From contig JAABUA010000011.1 of NCBI GenBank assembly GCA_011389515.1, forward strand, positions 1 to 60,414: a stretch of 60,414 nt of DNA, written 5' to 3'. This stretch comes from Desulfobacteraceae bacterium (lineage in GTDB: Bacteria; Desulfobacterota; Desulfobacteria; Desulfobacterales; Desulfosalsimonadaceae). Below the pieces are notes generated by a model that searched no databases, was not told the origin of the DNA, and saw only the letters and a program-made list of their open reading frames with translations. This document shows positions 8,054 to 17,970 of this stretch, piece by piece; positions within the stretch are counted from its first letter, which is position 1; each line of letters begins with the position of its first letter. Position numbers and translations under genes: made by a program.

Positions 8054-10609
8054 TTATTTTTGCTGAGTAAGCACCGGCAAAACCCTCACCGTATCACCCT
8101 TTACAACAACCCTGACGGCTCCGTGCTTTTCTGTTTTGTATACATTGTATCCCCTCCGCTTATATCGGTTCAACACCTCATCTGAAGGAAATGCGTAACG
8201 ACCGCTCCTTGCGCTGATAATGACGGTATCGGGGTTTACGGCGTCCAGAAAGGAATCTGTTGATGACGTTTTACTGCCGTGGTGCGGGGAAAGCATAACG
8301 GTGGAATCAAGCTTCCCCCCTGCTGTATTGACCACGTCTCTTTCAACCGCCGATTCCGCATCACCGGGGAAAAGAAAGGATGTTCCGTTAAATGACAATT
8401 TGAATATGATCGATCCGTTATTCAGGTTAGCCGCTGCCAGATCAGGCGTTTGGATCGCAGGGGGATAGAAAATATTCATACGGACGCCATTTATGACTTT
8501 TTCAGTGCGAAGATCTGCAAAGGGCGGGTGAGCGATGCCCTGGCTTTCGATTCTCTTTAGAAAACGCTTGTAACTGGCTGATTCGGAAGGGTAGTGGGTG
8601 CTTATAACCTTTCCGATTTTGAAATTGTCCAGGATATACAGCAAGCCGTTTAAATGATCTGCATGGGGATGTGAAAGAATTACCTTATCGATGTGTTTTA
8701 TCTTGTTTCTCCAGAGGAATGGTGCGACGATCAACGCCCCGACATCGAAGGTCGTGTTGTCACCGAACCCACCACCGTCGACAAGCATGGTTTTCCCCCC
8801 CGGCATTTCAATCACTGCGGCGTTTCCCTGGCCGACATCCATGTATGTAACAATCATATCGGTGCTGAAATAGCGGCGATGAACCCAATAGCCGGCATCG
8901 AGTATGAACACAATGGTCACAATCACAGCGATACCAGCAATTGCCTGCCTATTCCGAGGCGGCGTCCTTTCCTGATTTTTTCGGATGTGCCACAGCATCG
9001 ATGCACTGATTAAAAACGTATAAATACACACCAGTTCGAAAATAGAAGGGGTTACCGTTTTCATGCTGCCGTATGGAAAATCCGAAATCCGGTTTACGAT
9101 CAAAAGAGCTGCATGTAAAAGTCGGTCCGCGATGGAAAAACCGAAAAGGGCGATCGGTTCGAAAAGGAAATAAAGCAAAACGGAAAAAAGACCAAGTGGT
9201 ACCACCAAAAATCCGATCAAGGGTATGAGTACCAGGTTTGCGGCGATTCCAAGGATGGTTACCTGGTTGAAATAATATGCTACAAGGGGCATTGTGCCGA
9301 TGACGGCCATCGTCGATATCCAGACAAAACCTGCAACGGTACGCAAAATTTTTTTCCGGAAAAAGTGGTCATCCGGATTCGCTGGTTTCGGAAAAAGCGG
9401 AATCCAGTAAAGTCCGATTAAAATAGCGGTAACCGCTGCAAAGGACAATTGAAATGAAATATCGAAGACCGAATGCGGTGAAACCGCAAGAATACCAAGC
9501 GCGGCAGCGGCGAGCGTATTTACCGGGTTGTATTGCCGGTCGAATACATAGGCAAACAGGAAAATACAAATCATGATTACGGCTCTCTGGGTCGACGGTG
9601 ACATCCCCGCGATTATGCCGTATCCGATAACGAAAACCATGGAAAAAAGTGCTCCTGCTTTTTTGACCATTGCATATTTGAGCAGAAAGGTATTGTAACG
9701 GAACAGAAATGTCATCAGGGTAAAGCATACCGTGGCCACGATCCCCACATGAAGTCCCGATATGGCGAGAAGATGACTAACTCCCGCCCGGCTGAAGGAC
9801 TCCCGAAGCCTGGTTGAAATGAGGTCCTTTTTACCGATCACAAGTGCCGAGAGAACCGCATGGTTATCCCCTTCGCTTACAGTGGCGATGGCATCGCCGA
9901 TGGCCATACGCATGTTGGAAACCACCATGGAAAGGGATCTCACAGATGCCGGAGACGCTACTTTGATGCGACTGCCGTTGTCCCATGTGGTGCCCCAGAT
10001 ATCCCGGTACGCCATGTACTGCCTGTAATCGAATCCGCCAGGGTTGTTAAAATTTCGAATCGATCGGATCTGCCGGTATGATGAAACGCGAAAACCAGGC
10101 AGAACTTCAGGTGCATTGCCATATACGGTCAGTTGTATTTTTCCGGGAAGAGATACGGGCAGTTGCGGATTTTGCCTTGGGTATACGGCAATATCGGTTA
10201 AGACGTACCTGGTTCGAAATCCCTGAAAAACTGGCGGCTTCAAGACGGTACCGGAAATTTTATGGGGTTTCTGGTCAAGATAGGGCAGGACCGCTGCCGG
10301 TGGGAAAGCGGGGGGGAGCCAGGAGGAGATGGCAACCCAGCCGAGGATGAAAAATAGAAAAAGCGGCACTGCTTTTACGGGGCGCTGCCGCAGAAGCGAG
10401 CGGATCAACAGCAGAAGGCAAGAGAGGATGAAAATCCATGCAAACAGTGTCATATGGGGGAAAGGGGTTGTAAATGCCCGTCGGGCGAGAATGCCTGCAA
10501 TAAGCGAAAAAAGAAGGGGCACAACCGGGCGATGGTAAAAGCGTTCGCCCGGCTCAGATTTGTTTTCAACAATCTTCCTCTTTTGCCTATCGGGTGTCAT
10601 AGCGGGCAT
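8054..10609 (-). CDS. comEC: ComEC/Rec2 family DNA uptake channel
   Basis: 851 residues. N-terminal hydrophobic segments and a DUF4131-type region (1-230) precede the Competence membrane domain (about 230-520, with LLAISGLHVGIVATVCF). A periplasmic metallo-beta-lactamase domain (about 580-850) carries the motif SHPHADH and later SPHHGSKTS. The family forms the inner-membrane channel for single-stranded DNA in natural transformation. Without other com genes in view, uptake itself cannot be claimed. It follows murA after 66 bases on the same strand. The start at 10609 has no clear ribosome site; the next ATG nine bases inside is equally possible. Confidence 0.9.
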   Translation of the reverse strand: MPAMTPDRQKRKIVENKSEPGERFYHRPVVPLLFSLIAGILARRAFTTPFPHMTLFAWIFILSCLLLLIRSLLRQRPVKAVPLFLFFILGWVAISSWLPPAFPPAAVLPYLDQKPHKISGTVLKPPVFQGFRTRYVLTDIAVYPRQNPQLPVSLPGKIQLTVYGNAPEVLPGFRVSSYRQIRSIRNFNNPGGFDYRQYMAYRDIWGTTWDNGSRIKVASPASVRSLSMVVSNMRMAIGDAIATVSEGDNHAVLSALVIGKKDLISTRLRESFSRAGVSHLLAISGLHVGIVATVCFTLMTFLFRYNTFLLKYAMVKKAGALFSMVFVIGYGIIAGMSPSTQRAVIMICIFLFAYVFDRQYNPVNTLAAAALGILAVSPHSVFDISFQLSFAAVTAILIGLYWIPLFPKPANPDDHFFRKKILRTVAGFVWISTMAVIGTMPLVAYYFNQVTILGIAANLVLIPLIGFLVVPLGLFSVLLYFLFEPIALFGFSIADRLLHAALLIVNRISDFPYGSMKTVTPSIFELVCIYTFLISASMLWHIRKNQERTPPRNRQAIAGIAVIVTIVFILDAGYWVHRRYFSTDMIVTYMDVGQGNAAVIEMPGGKTMLVDGGGFGDNTTFDVGALIVAPFLWRNKIKHIDKVILSHPHADHLNGLLYILDNFKIGKVISTHYPSESASYKRFLKRIESQGIAHPPFADLRTEKVINGVRMNIFYPPAIQTPDLAAANLNNGSIIFKLSFNGTSFLFPGDAESAVERDVVNTAGGKLDSTVMLSPHHGSKTSSTDSFLDAVNPDTVIISARSGRYAFPSDEVLNRYKRRGYNVYKTEKHGAVRVVVKGDTVRVLPVLTQQK

Positions 10610-10675
10610 TCATTACGGGTTGCAGGTTATGGGTTGCAGATGGTTTTGTCCGGCAGAGAGGGGTGAACAGGGTGG

Positions 10676-11932
10676 TTATTCAGCGGGTACGCGTTTTATG
10701 CTGGCGCCGAGGCCCGCAAATTTTTTTTCAATGGCTTCATATCCCCGGTCCAGGTGATATATGCGGGATATGCGGGTCGTATTTTTTGCAACAAGGCCTG
10801 CAAGAACCAGGGATGCACTTGCCCGCAGGTCAGTGGCCATGACCGGTGCGCCGGAAAGCTTTCCCACGCCTTTCACCATGGCATGGTTTCCGGATATGGT
10901 GATGTCGGCGCCCATACGCCTGAGTTCACTTACGTGTATGAAGCGGTTTTCAAAGATGGATTCAGAAATAACGCTCAACCCCCCGGCAACGGACATGAGC
11001 ACCATGAACTGGGCCTGCATGTCGGTGGGAAAACCGGGATAAGGGAGTGTCTTGATATCGACGCTCTTGATTGGGCCGCCGCCCTCGACCGTGATACTGC
11101 TGTCATCGTTGCCAACGGTTACGCCTGCTTCGCGCAGCTTGTGAATGACGGGTTTGATATGTAAAGGATCGGCGCCGGTGAGGCGGATTTTACCGCCGGT
11201 AAGGGCTGCAGCAACCATGTATGTGCCGGCCTCGATCCTGTCCCCGATAATCGTCGCTGTGACCGGCTGCAGGCTGCTCACGCCATGAATTGTAATGACG
11301 GTTGTTCCGGCATCACGTATGTCAGCGCCCATATTGTTTAACATGTCGGCAAGGGCAATGATTTCCGGTTCCCTTGCGGCGTTGCGTATTACCGTTGTCC
11401 CCTTGGCCGCCACTGCGGCCATCATCAGGTTTTCGGTACCCGTTACAGTTGGGATATCAAAAAAAATTTCGCCTCCGGTTAAGCGGTCGGCCTGCGCCTC
11501 CACATAGCCGTGTTCGAGTTTTATTTTTGCCCCAAGTTTTTGAAGGCCTTCGAGATGCATGTTGATGGGACGCGCGCCAATGGCGCAACCGCCGGGCAGA
11601 GAGACCCGTGCACGCTTGAGGCGAGACACGAGCGGTCCCAGTACCAGGACCGACGCCCGCATTTTACGGACCAGTTCATAGGACGCTTCATAATGCGAAA
11701 GGCCGGTCGTATCAATTCTGGCCGTGTTGTTCGAAAATTCGGCTTTTGCCCCGAGATCGACCAGAAGCTGGCATATGGTTTCAATGTCCTTGAGGTCCGG
11801 CACGTTATGAAAGACAAACTGCCCTCCGGTCAGGATCGTTGCGGCAATCATTGGCAAAGCAGCGTTTTTGGAACCAGAGATCGAAACTTCCCCCCTTAGC
11901 GTACGGCCGCCTTTGATCAATATCTCATCCAC
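10676..11932 (-). CDS. murA: UDP-N-acetylglucosamine 1-carboxyvinyltransferase
   Basis: 418 residues from GTG 11932, chosen because AAGGA stands eight bases before it and homologues begin at this point ([10 protein letters not shown]). A longer in-frame start at 11977 would run into the terminator of the preceding operon. MurA moves enolpyruvate from PEP to UDP-GlcNAc, the first committed step of peptidoglycan synthesis, in the cytoplasm. The catalytic cysteine is in [10 protein letters not shown] at about residue 115, so the enzyme should be fosfomycin-sensitive in kind. [13 protein letters not shown]-type EPSP fold motif ([12 protein letters not shown]) is near the N-terminus. Confidence 0.95.
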   Translation of the reverse strand: MDEILIKGGRTLRGEVSISGSKNAALPMIAATILTGGQFVFHNVPDLKDIETICQLLVDLGAKAEFSNNTARIDTTGLSHYEASYELVRKMRASVLVLGPLVSRLKRARVSLPGGCAIGARPINMHLEGLQKLGAKIKLEHGYVEAQADRLTGGEIFFDIPTVTGTENLMMAAVAAKGTTVIRNAAREPEIIALADMLNNMGADIRDAGTTVITIHGVSSLQPVTATIIGDRIEAGTYMVAAALTGGKIRLTGADPLHIKPVIHKLREAGVTVGNDDSSITVEGGGPIKSVDIKTLPYPGFPTDMQAQFMVLMSVAGGLSVISESIFENRFIHVSELRRMGADITISGNHAMVKGVGKLSGAPVMATDLRASASLVLAGLVAKNTTRISRIYHLDRGYEAIEKKFAGLGASIKRVPAE

Positions 11933-11961
11933 GGATTTTGTCCTTGTAAGTAAATGGACCA

Positions 11962-12001
11962 CAAAAAAACGCCGCACCGGGAGCTTTGCTGACGGTGCGG
12001 C
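11962..12001 (-). terminator. rho-independent terminator of the qrc operon
   Basis: Read on the minus strand, GCCGCACCG pairs with CGGTGCGGC across a short loop and is followed at once by GTTTTTTTG. It lies about 60 bases after the stop of the 52-residue protein that ends the qrc gene row, and just before murA, so it separates the two transcripts. Confidence 0.9.
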
Positions 12002-12062
12002 GAAGGGGAGTGGAGTTGCAGGTTATACGTTTTTCCCATAAGGCCTGCAACCCGATTGCAAC

Positions 12063-12221
12063 TCAATGATCGGCATGTTCGTCTTCCTGCATCGTATGGA
12101 TGATGGACATCACGATACAGTAGGTCAGACCCGCGCCGACGACCGATATGGCAAATCCTGCGGCACCCATGAACAGGTATTGTCCGAGGTACCATGACCA
12201 TTCATATAGAAACGGAAACAT
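12063..12221 (-). CDS. 52-residue single-pass membrane protein at the end of the qrc operon
   Basis: ATG 12221 follows AAAGGA by seven bases. The 52 residues begin MFPFLYEWSWYLGQYLFMG, contain one membrane helix at about 16-40 (rich in G, A, V and I) and end with an acidic, histidine-containing tail QEDEHADH. It comes 33 bases after qrcD and before the shared terminator, so it is transcribed with qrcABCD. I do not recognise a named family. By position and shape it may be a small subunit or assembly factor of Qrc; this is inference. The N-terminal YEW/W-Y aromatic belt would sit at the periplasmic or cytoplasmic face. Confidence 0.8.
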   Translation of the reverse strand: MFPFLYEWSWYLGQYLFMGAAGFAISVVGAGLTYCIVMSIIHTMQEDEHADH

Positions 12222-12254
12222 ATGGATATCCTTTCGTGTTCCTGTTGACCTTTT

Positions 12255-13493
12255 TTAAGGGTTCAGCTCCCTTTCCTGCGGGAAGAGCGGCAGGAAGCGG
12301 TATGCCAGCGATATCAGTATAATGCCGTATGCAACCGGCAGAATCGTTGTGATGACTTCCGTCCATGCCGGCGAATAGACGAACCATTCCTCCTGGAAAG
12401 GCTTCAGGGGCGCCGCCAGCACCTGGAGGACCATCACCCATCGATTGATGCAAAGGCCGATGATCGCAAGGATGGCTGCTCCGAATAACAGCTTTTTATT
12501 TTCACGCCCCTTTTGGGTGATCAATATCAGGGCGGGAAGGAAGCCGCATATCAGAATTTCGGCGATCAGGATCCAGATGCCATAGTAAGCCGGGTTGTTG
12601 GAGTAAAAATCCATCAATGTGAAGCCCCGCGCTGGAGCCGTTACTGTCGCCCAGTAAATGGTGTCGATGGATTTTGCAATGATGTAGGTCAAGAGCATCC
12701 AACCGGAAATTTTGGCCAACAGCCGGTATACATCATCCTTTACAAGCCTTTTTCCCGTAATGAATTCCGCAAGTCGGCACATCGTCGCGGTGAAAAGCGG
12801 TCCAACGGCAGCAGCGGACCAGGTAAAGAGAAAGAATGTCCAGGGCCAGATAAAGAGCCCTTCCCGGAAGGCGAACGGCCGACCGTACAGCACGCCCGGA
12901 ACGCCGCCCAGTGAGCCCTGGTGGAAGAAAGAGAGAAATACGCCGGTTGCCGCAAATACAGCCATGATCTCGTGCATATTGTGGGCCATGTGATGAAAAA
13001 AACGATTTTTTTGAATTTTTGGGTTTTCCAGGATGACCGGTATAAACTCCACGATGAGCACGCCCAGATAAATGGTCAGGCAGAATGCCACTTCGGTCAG
13101 CATTGAATGGATATTGGCGTGCCAGAAAATAAACCAGCCTCTGAGCGGCTGCCCCACGTCGAGACCGAGAATCAGCAAGGCCGAGGTGTAGCAAACAACG
13201 CCAAGAACAACGGCAAAATTGATAATGTTTTTAACGTTTTTCACGCCTATGATATAGGCGAGAAATCCGGAGAAAAATGCGCCGCCGCCAAGGGCGATCA
13301 CTGCAAGATCCGCCCATATCCAGATAGCGAAACCGTATGCATCGTTCATATTGGTCTGGTTCAGGCCATAGAACCAGACACGGAACATGGCGTATACGGC
13401 TATCAGCAGGACCAGGAACGCAGGTAACAGCCACAGGATAAATTGCCCGTTGCCGCAGCGTTTTACACCCTCGGGGAATGCTGGTGTCGTCAT
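12255..13493 (-). CDS. qrcD: QrcD-like NrfD-family quinone-interacting membrane subunit
   Basis: 412 residues with about ten membrane helices of the NrfD/PsrC type. In Qrc this subunit holds the menaquinone site and anchors the complex in the inner membrane. Typical features are the early WFYGLNQTN, DLAVIALGGGAFFSG, the HMAHNMHEIMAVFAATGVFL region and the C-terminal FLPLFPQERELNP. AAGGAG stands before ATG 13493. It follows the ferredoxin subunit after 97 bases. Confidence 0.88.
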   Translation of the reverse strand: MTTPAFPEGVKRCGNGQFILWLLPAFLVLLIAVYAMFRVWFYGLNQTNMNDAYGFAIWIWADLAVIALGGGAFFSGFLAYIIGVKNVKNIINFAVVLGVVCYTSALLILGLDVGQPLRGWFIFWHANIHSMLTEVAFCLTIYLGVLIVEFIPVILENPKIQKNRFFHHMAHNMHEIMAVFAATGVFLSFFHQGSLGGVPGVLYGRPFAFREGLFIWPWTFFLFTWSAAAVGPLFTATMCRLAEFITGKRLVKDDVYRLLAKISGWMLLTYIIAKSIDTIYWATVTAPARGFTLMDFYSNNPAYYGIWILIAEILICGFLPALILITQKGRENKKLLFGAAILAIIGLCINRWVMVLQVLAAPLKPFQEEWFVYSPAWTEVITTILPVAYGIILISLAYRFLPLFPQERELNP

Positions 13494-13590
13494 GATGTGT
13501 TAGCTCCTTGCTGTGTGTTTGTCATTGTCAATCAATTTCGCTTTATACTTCTGATCTGTATATTTCAAATCGTCTGTTTTGCCATATAAA

Positions 13591-14394
13591 TCAGGCTTGC
13601 TTGTTTGCGAAAGCAGCCGGCTCTTCATTTTCCAGGTAATTGTCGCACGCCCGGTGAACCCATTTTCGGGTGGAAAGGTAATAAACGCTGGGATTCGTAC
13701 CCAGTCGCTCCAACAGGCGAAATGCATACCGGTTATTTTTCAGCTTGTAAACTTCATGGGCAGGGTCGTCCAGGTCGCCAAACGTGATCGCGCCGGACGG
13801 GCAGGCCTGGGTGCAGGCGGTCTGGTAATCGTCTTCCCCTATATCCTCCGGATTTCCTTCGGCATATGCCTTTTGCCGCGCCTGCTGGAAGCGATGGTAG
13901 CAGAAGGTGCATTTTTCAATAACGCCGCGCATTCTCGGGGATACGTCGGGGCTCAAATAGTTTTGCATGTCAGCCGGCCAGACAGGATCCCACCAGTTGA
14001 ATTTGCGGGAATGGTAAGGGCAGGCCGCCATACAGTAGCGACATCCGAAACAGCGGGTTGTGATCTGGCTGACGATTCCGGTCGGGGAGTCGAAGTCGGT
14101 TGCAACGGCAGGGCATACAGATACGCACGGCGGATGACCGAAATCTTTTCCATCGCACTGCATGCAGGGCTGCGGTAAATAACAGACTTCGGTGTCGGGA
14201 AACGGCTTGCCGTTGGTCAGCTTGTATACCTGTATCCAGTTTATGGAAAGCAGCTTAACGCTTTCATCATCCCTGAAAGAGACATTGTTTTCCGAGTAAC
14301 AAGCCACCATGCAGGTGGCGCATCCGGTACATTTGTCCAGATCGATAACCATCCCGTAGTGTCTGGCTTTGGTATGAGAAGGTATTTTTTGCAT
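13591..14394 (-). CDS. qrcC: QrcC-like four-cluster iron-sulfur subunit
   Basis: 267 residues with four groups of cysteines: CTGCATCMVAC, CMQC...CVSVCP, CFGCRYCMAACPYH and CTFC...CTQACP. This is the pattern of the DmsB/PsrB/NrfC electron-transfer family, expected to carry one [3Fe-4S] or [4Fe-4S] and several [4Fe-4S] clusters. There is no signal peptide, so it would be exported with QrcB through the latter's Tat signal. In Qrc it links the cytochrome subunit with the quinone site in QrcD. Confidence 0.88.
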   Translation of the reverse strand: MQKIPSHTKARHYGMVIDLDKCTGCATCMVACYSENNVSFRDDESVKLLSINWIQVYKLTNGKPFPDTEVCYLPQPCMQCDGKDFGHPPCVSVCPAVATDFDSPTGIVSQITTRCFGCRYCMAACPYHSRKFNWWDPVWPADMQNYLSPDVSPRMRGVIEKCTFCYHRFQQARQKAYAEGNPEDIGEDDYQTACTQACPSGAITFGDLDDPAHEVYKLKNNRYAFRLLERLGTNPSVYYLSTRKWVHRACDNYLENEEPAAFANKQA

Positions 14395-14453
14395 CAGAAA
14401 CCTCTTTGCGCTGTTGATATCAAATACGGTTTACACCGGAATTAACCCGACCT

Positions 14454-16733
14454 TCACGCCTTTTGAAGAGAAGCCCGGATACCCCATGCCTTGTTGAGGC
14501 CGAAAGTGGGATCAAAAACCGGCTTGAGCAGTGCATTGACGTTGACCCCCTTGCCGGCGATGAACTTGCTGTATGCCGTATGGCCCAGGCCTGCGGGCAT
14601 TGCGATTATTCCCGGCATGATACCCTCGAACAAGTCCACCAGAACCGTTGCCTCGCCGGAAGGCGTCTTAACGACTGCCGCGTCCCCTTGTTTCAGGTTC
14701 AGCTTGCCGGCGGTTTCCGGATTGACCTGGATGAAAAGCCTTTCATGTTTCAGCATGTCGGCATCAATGGTCTTGGTCATAAACGGCGGGTTGGCAATCG
14801 CACCGCTGGCGATCCGGGGCGACTTGTAGGGAATAAGCACAAGCGCATCGTTGGTTTTGTCGCCGGGGATATCCACCTGCCTGAAATCAGGCAGCTTGCT
14901 TTTGTCGTCATTGCCCGCGGTATGCCGCATGGTTGGATAAAACTCGTATTTACCCCGCTCGTTTGCAAAAGCACTTTCCCATGGGGCGGGCTTGTCCGCG
15001 CTGACGACATAACCGCTGCGTGATAGATCCGTGTACTGATCATTATACGCCTGCTTCAGAAATGCTTCATAATTGTTCCAGGGGAATGACGCATCAATGG
15101 TTCCGCCGAGCGATTTGGCGATGCTGATGATCACATCGCCGGTGTTCCGGGTATTGTAGAGGGGTTTTACAACCGGAGCGGAAAGGCTGGTAACCGGTTT
15201 TCCCACGCCGTCCGGTGCGGGAACATCCCGGAATCCTTCGAGGAAATGATGATCCGGCAGGATAATGTCGGCAAATTGGGCGGTTTCATCCATAAAGCTT
15301 GAAAAATTGACGATAAACGGTATTCTTGCAAAAGCCTCTTGGGCGGTCTCGTTATCTTCCATCGTATAAACGGGGTTTGCATCGGTGACCAGCAGGGCTT
15401 CGATGGGCAGATCGTTTCCGTTTGCGCCCATAATGGTTTCCGGCAGCATGTTCAGCAGGTAGCGGGTTTGCGGGTATTCGGCGGTTCCTGCCCGATCCGC
15501 ACGGGGCTTGGCTGTCCCGTCTGATGCGATCTGATCCTTTTCCACCTCGGGAAGGTTGTATTCCGGATCTGAAAACACGATCATCCCCCCCGGCTGGTTG
15601 ATATTTCCGACCAGGGCGTTCAGCGCATGCACGGCAAGCGTTTTGTCGATATCAGATGAAACCGTACATTCATTATATCCGCAGACAGCAACCGGGTGCT
15701 GGGCGCGGGCGAAATCGGTTGCCAGTGATTCGATTTGACCGGCTGCCAGCCCGGTGATTTCGGATACCATTGACGGGGTATACCCTTTTACCAGGCCTTT
15801 GAAGCCCATGTGAATATTGCCGTCGTCATCTGTCCAATCCTCGAATCCGAATGAATGGTTTTCGATGAAATTCCGGTTGTACAGTCCTTTTTTAATGATC
15901 ACGTGGGCCATTCCAAGGGCAAGCGCCCCATCGGTGCCGGGTTTGGCAGGCATCCATTTTTTCGCCTTGGCCGCCGTGTTCGACAGACGGGGTTCAACCT
16001 GGACAAGGGTGTGGTCTTTGTCAAACCGGCTGTAGCTGCTGAACTGGTAGCCGGGTGACCCGCAGCCGTCTAAAAGTCCGCATCCAAAGCTGACAATATA
16101 CCCGGCGTTTTCAAGATCAAAGCCGACATTTTGGGCCTTTTTCCCCTGGGCCAGGTACGCGGCTGTTTCATGGGCATCCTTGGCCGAGGGTGTACGGATG
16201 AAATTGGGTGAACCGTATGCCTCGAGGAACCGTTTAAAAAGATGCGGAATTGTCCCTTTATCAGACCCTGATATACACGCAACGGTGTGCGATTTGCCGC
16301 TTTTTCGAAGATCGCCAAGCTTTCCGGAGACTTCGGTGATGGCTTCTTCCCAGGTGATGGGCTCGTAATTGCCGGATCCGCGCTCACCAATCCGTTTCAT
16401 GGGAGATTTGACCCTTGACGGACCATACAGATACTGTATCGAAGCATATCCAAGCGGACAGAGGCTTCCTCTGTTGACGGGATGATCCTCGCGACCCTCA
16501 ATTTTGATGACGCGGTCCTTTATTATCCGGACCTTTATACCGCAACCGCCGGGACACATGGTGCATGTGGTATTCTTCCATGTAACCGGCCCGGTTTCCG
16601 GAACCGGTGTCCACGGCCAGTTCTGTGTCCAGATGGACAGGTCGTCGGTCACTTTCCATGGCACGGGTGACAGGAGATGACCGGCTACCAGACCTCCTGC
16701 AAGCGATAAAAAACATCTGCGATCGATTTTCAT
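14454..16733 (-). CDS. qrcB: QrcB-like molybdopterin-oxidoreductase-family subunit
   Basis: 759 residues. The N-terminus has a Tat signal, RRCFLSLAGG, followed by a hydrophobic stretch. A cluster-binding set CTMCPGGCG...CPLGY follows at about residues 57-95, then the bis-MGD fold with the C-terminal beta-barrel domain (ALVLIPYKSP...). In the characterised Desulfovibrio complex this subunit belongs to the molybdopterin family but binds no molybdenum. Whether that holds here cannot be read from sequence. It lies 60 bases after the cytochrome subunit and 59 bases before the ferredoxin subunit. Confidence 0.88.
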   Translation of the reverse strand: MKIDRRCFLSLAGGLVAGHLLSPVPWKVTDDLSIWTQNWPWTPVPETGPVTWKNTTCTMCPGGCGIKVRIIKDRVIKIEGREDHPVNRGSLCPLGYASIQYLYGPSRVKSPMKRIGERGSGNYEPITWEEAITEVSGKLGDLRKSGKSHTVACISGSDKGTIPHLFKRFLEAYGSPNFIRTPSAKDAHETAAYLAQGKKAQNVGFDLENAGYIVSFGCGLLDGCGSPGYQFSSYSRFDKDHTLVQVEPRLSNTAAKAKKWMPAKPGTDGALALGMAHVIIKKGLYNRNFIENHSFGFEDWTDDDGNIHMGFKGLVKGYTPSMVSEITGLAAGQIESLATDFARAQHPVAVCGYNECTVSSDIDKTLAVHALNALVGNINQPGGMIVFSDPEYNLPEVEKDQIASDGTAKPRADRAGTAEYPQTRYLLNMLPETIMGANGNDLPIEALLVTDANPVYTMEDNETAQEAFARIPFIVNFSSFMDETAQFADIILPDHHFLEGFRDVPAPDGVGKPVTSLSAPVVKPLYNTRNTGDVIISIAKSLGGTIDASFPWNNYEAFLKQAYNDQYTDLSRSGYVVSADKPAPWESAFANERGKYEFYPTMRHTAGNDDKSKLPDFRQVDIPGDKTNDALVLIPYKSPRIASGAIANPPFMTKTIDADMLKHERLFIQVNPETAGKLNLKQGDAAVVKTPSGEATVLVDLFEGIMPGIIAMPAGLGHTAYSKFIAGKGVNVNALLKPVFDPTFGLNKAWGIRASLQKA

Positions 16734-16793
16734 GGATTTACCCCTTTTTATATATCAAAGCACAAATTTTCATTTTCGAAATCAGTGTTTTAT

Positions 16794-17450
16794 CTATTTG
16801 TGGCACTGAAAGCAGCTTCCTTGGCTGTCCGTTTCCTCCACGTGGCAATTTACACAGTCCATCATTTTCATGCGCGGGGCATGCTCGGGTTCGCCAAGCC
16901 GGGACATATTCCAGCCCCATATATCCCGGCTGTAGCCGGTGAGGCGGTTTTCCTGGTAGGAGCGGAGGCTTTCTGAATCGCCGATATCCCCGTGGCATGC
17001 GGCGCAATCCATTTCCGCACCATTTACGTGGGGGGCATGGGAAAAATAAACACAGTCAGGCTGCTTTGAAAAGATGTTCCAGGGGACTTCCTTGTCCTGC
17101 AGGACATATTCTTCTACAAATTTTTCCTCATTCTCATTGATACCCATTACGAAGCCGTGGCAGTCTCTGCATTCATTCAGCGTTGGGGAGCCGGAAAAAC
17201 TGCCGTCTTCCCGGAAGTAGTGACAACTGTTGCAACCGTCGTATACCAGGTTCATGTGAAGGGCGTGATTAAAGTCAATGGGGTGGGGGACTTCCGTATA
17301 CAGCATCTTCGGAAACCCGACCCAACCGCCTAAAAGACTGAAACCGAAACCAATGACAAAGAAGGCAAATATTACCCAGCCTGTAGCACCTTTTTTCGGG
17401 GAGGGCTCGTTCGACGGGGCATTGCTGGTGTTTTCCGTTTGTGTGCTCAT
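16794..17450 (-). CDS. qrcA: QrcA-like membrane-anchored multihaem cytochrome c
   Basis: 218 residues. One N-terminal membrane helix (about 23-43) anchors a periplasmic domain with five CxxCH motifs at 73, 94, 149, 199 and 213. A sixth single cysteine, Cys133 in DCVYFSH, lies where a further haem could sit. In known Qrc this subunit accepts electrons from the periplasmic tetrahaem cytochrome c3 used by hydrogenases and formate dehydrogenases. It is the first gene of the operon; GGAG stands before ATG 17450, and a 520-base region upstream should hold the promoter. Confidence 0.88.
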   Translation of the reverse strand: MSTQTENTSNAPSNEPSPKKGATGWVIFAFFVIGFGFSLLGGWVGFPKMLYTEVPHPIDFNHALHMNLVYDGCNSCHYFREDGSFSGSPTLNECRDCHGFVMGINENEEKFVEEYVLQDKEVPWNIFSKQPDCVYFSHAPHVNGAEMDCAACHGDIGDSESLRSYQENRLTGYSRDIWGWNMSRLGEPEHAPRMKMMDCVNCHVEETDSQGSCFQCHK

Positions 17451-17970
17451 GGGTACTCCGTCACAATCTGTTGGGGTTTATCGTTTGTATCGGATCTGTT
17501 TTTAATGCATGTTTACAAGTGCCTGTCCAGTTTGCAATCAGCAGATTGCCATTTCCGGTTGGACACTGACAAATCAACATGGACAGGATCGTAAAAAGCG
17601 CTTTGGAATGCAGGTCGGGGATTTGTGGAAATAAGCAATCAGCAGGCGTCGCTGGTTTTCAGTTGTCTCTGCTTTGCGGGCGCAAGTCCCTGCTTCATGC
17701 GTTCGCCCGCATTGTACATGCATCGATTTTTTCCAAACTGTTCACCCGGTAGAAATTGCAGCATTTTTACGAAACTATCCAAAAGTAGTAAAAAAAAATT
17801 GATATCTGCTTTGGGAAAAATTGTCAACAGAAATATGGATTGGCGTTTTAAGTTTCGTGGAACCGGGAATGGGTCCGGAACCGGGAGGTCGGCGGTCAGG
17901 CGTCGGCGGGTGGAAAGCGATGGCAGGAGGAGCCAAAGGCTCCTTCCGCCATCAGATATAAGAATGGTCA
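17451..17970. other. 520-base non-coding region upstream of qrcA
   Basis: No convincing gene on either strand. It separates ccsA from qrcA, both on the minus strand, so the qrc promoter should lie here. On the minus strand, 13 of 15 bases pair in a hairpin at 17920-17952 just after the ccsA stop (GGAGCC/GGCTCC core), which may end the ccs transcript. The sequence ATCAGATATA occurs twice near 17952-17980. Three TGTCCA/TGGACA copies lie between 17520 and 17590 and might be a regulator site; this is a guess. Confidence 0.5.

Noticed and set aside
12013-12064. Inverted repeat GAGTTGCA/TGCAACTC after the small qrc-linked gene
   Set aside because: The arms are eight bases with 36 bases between, several other pairings are possible, and a much better terminator follows at once.
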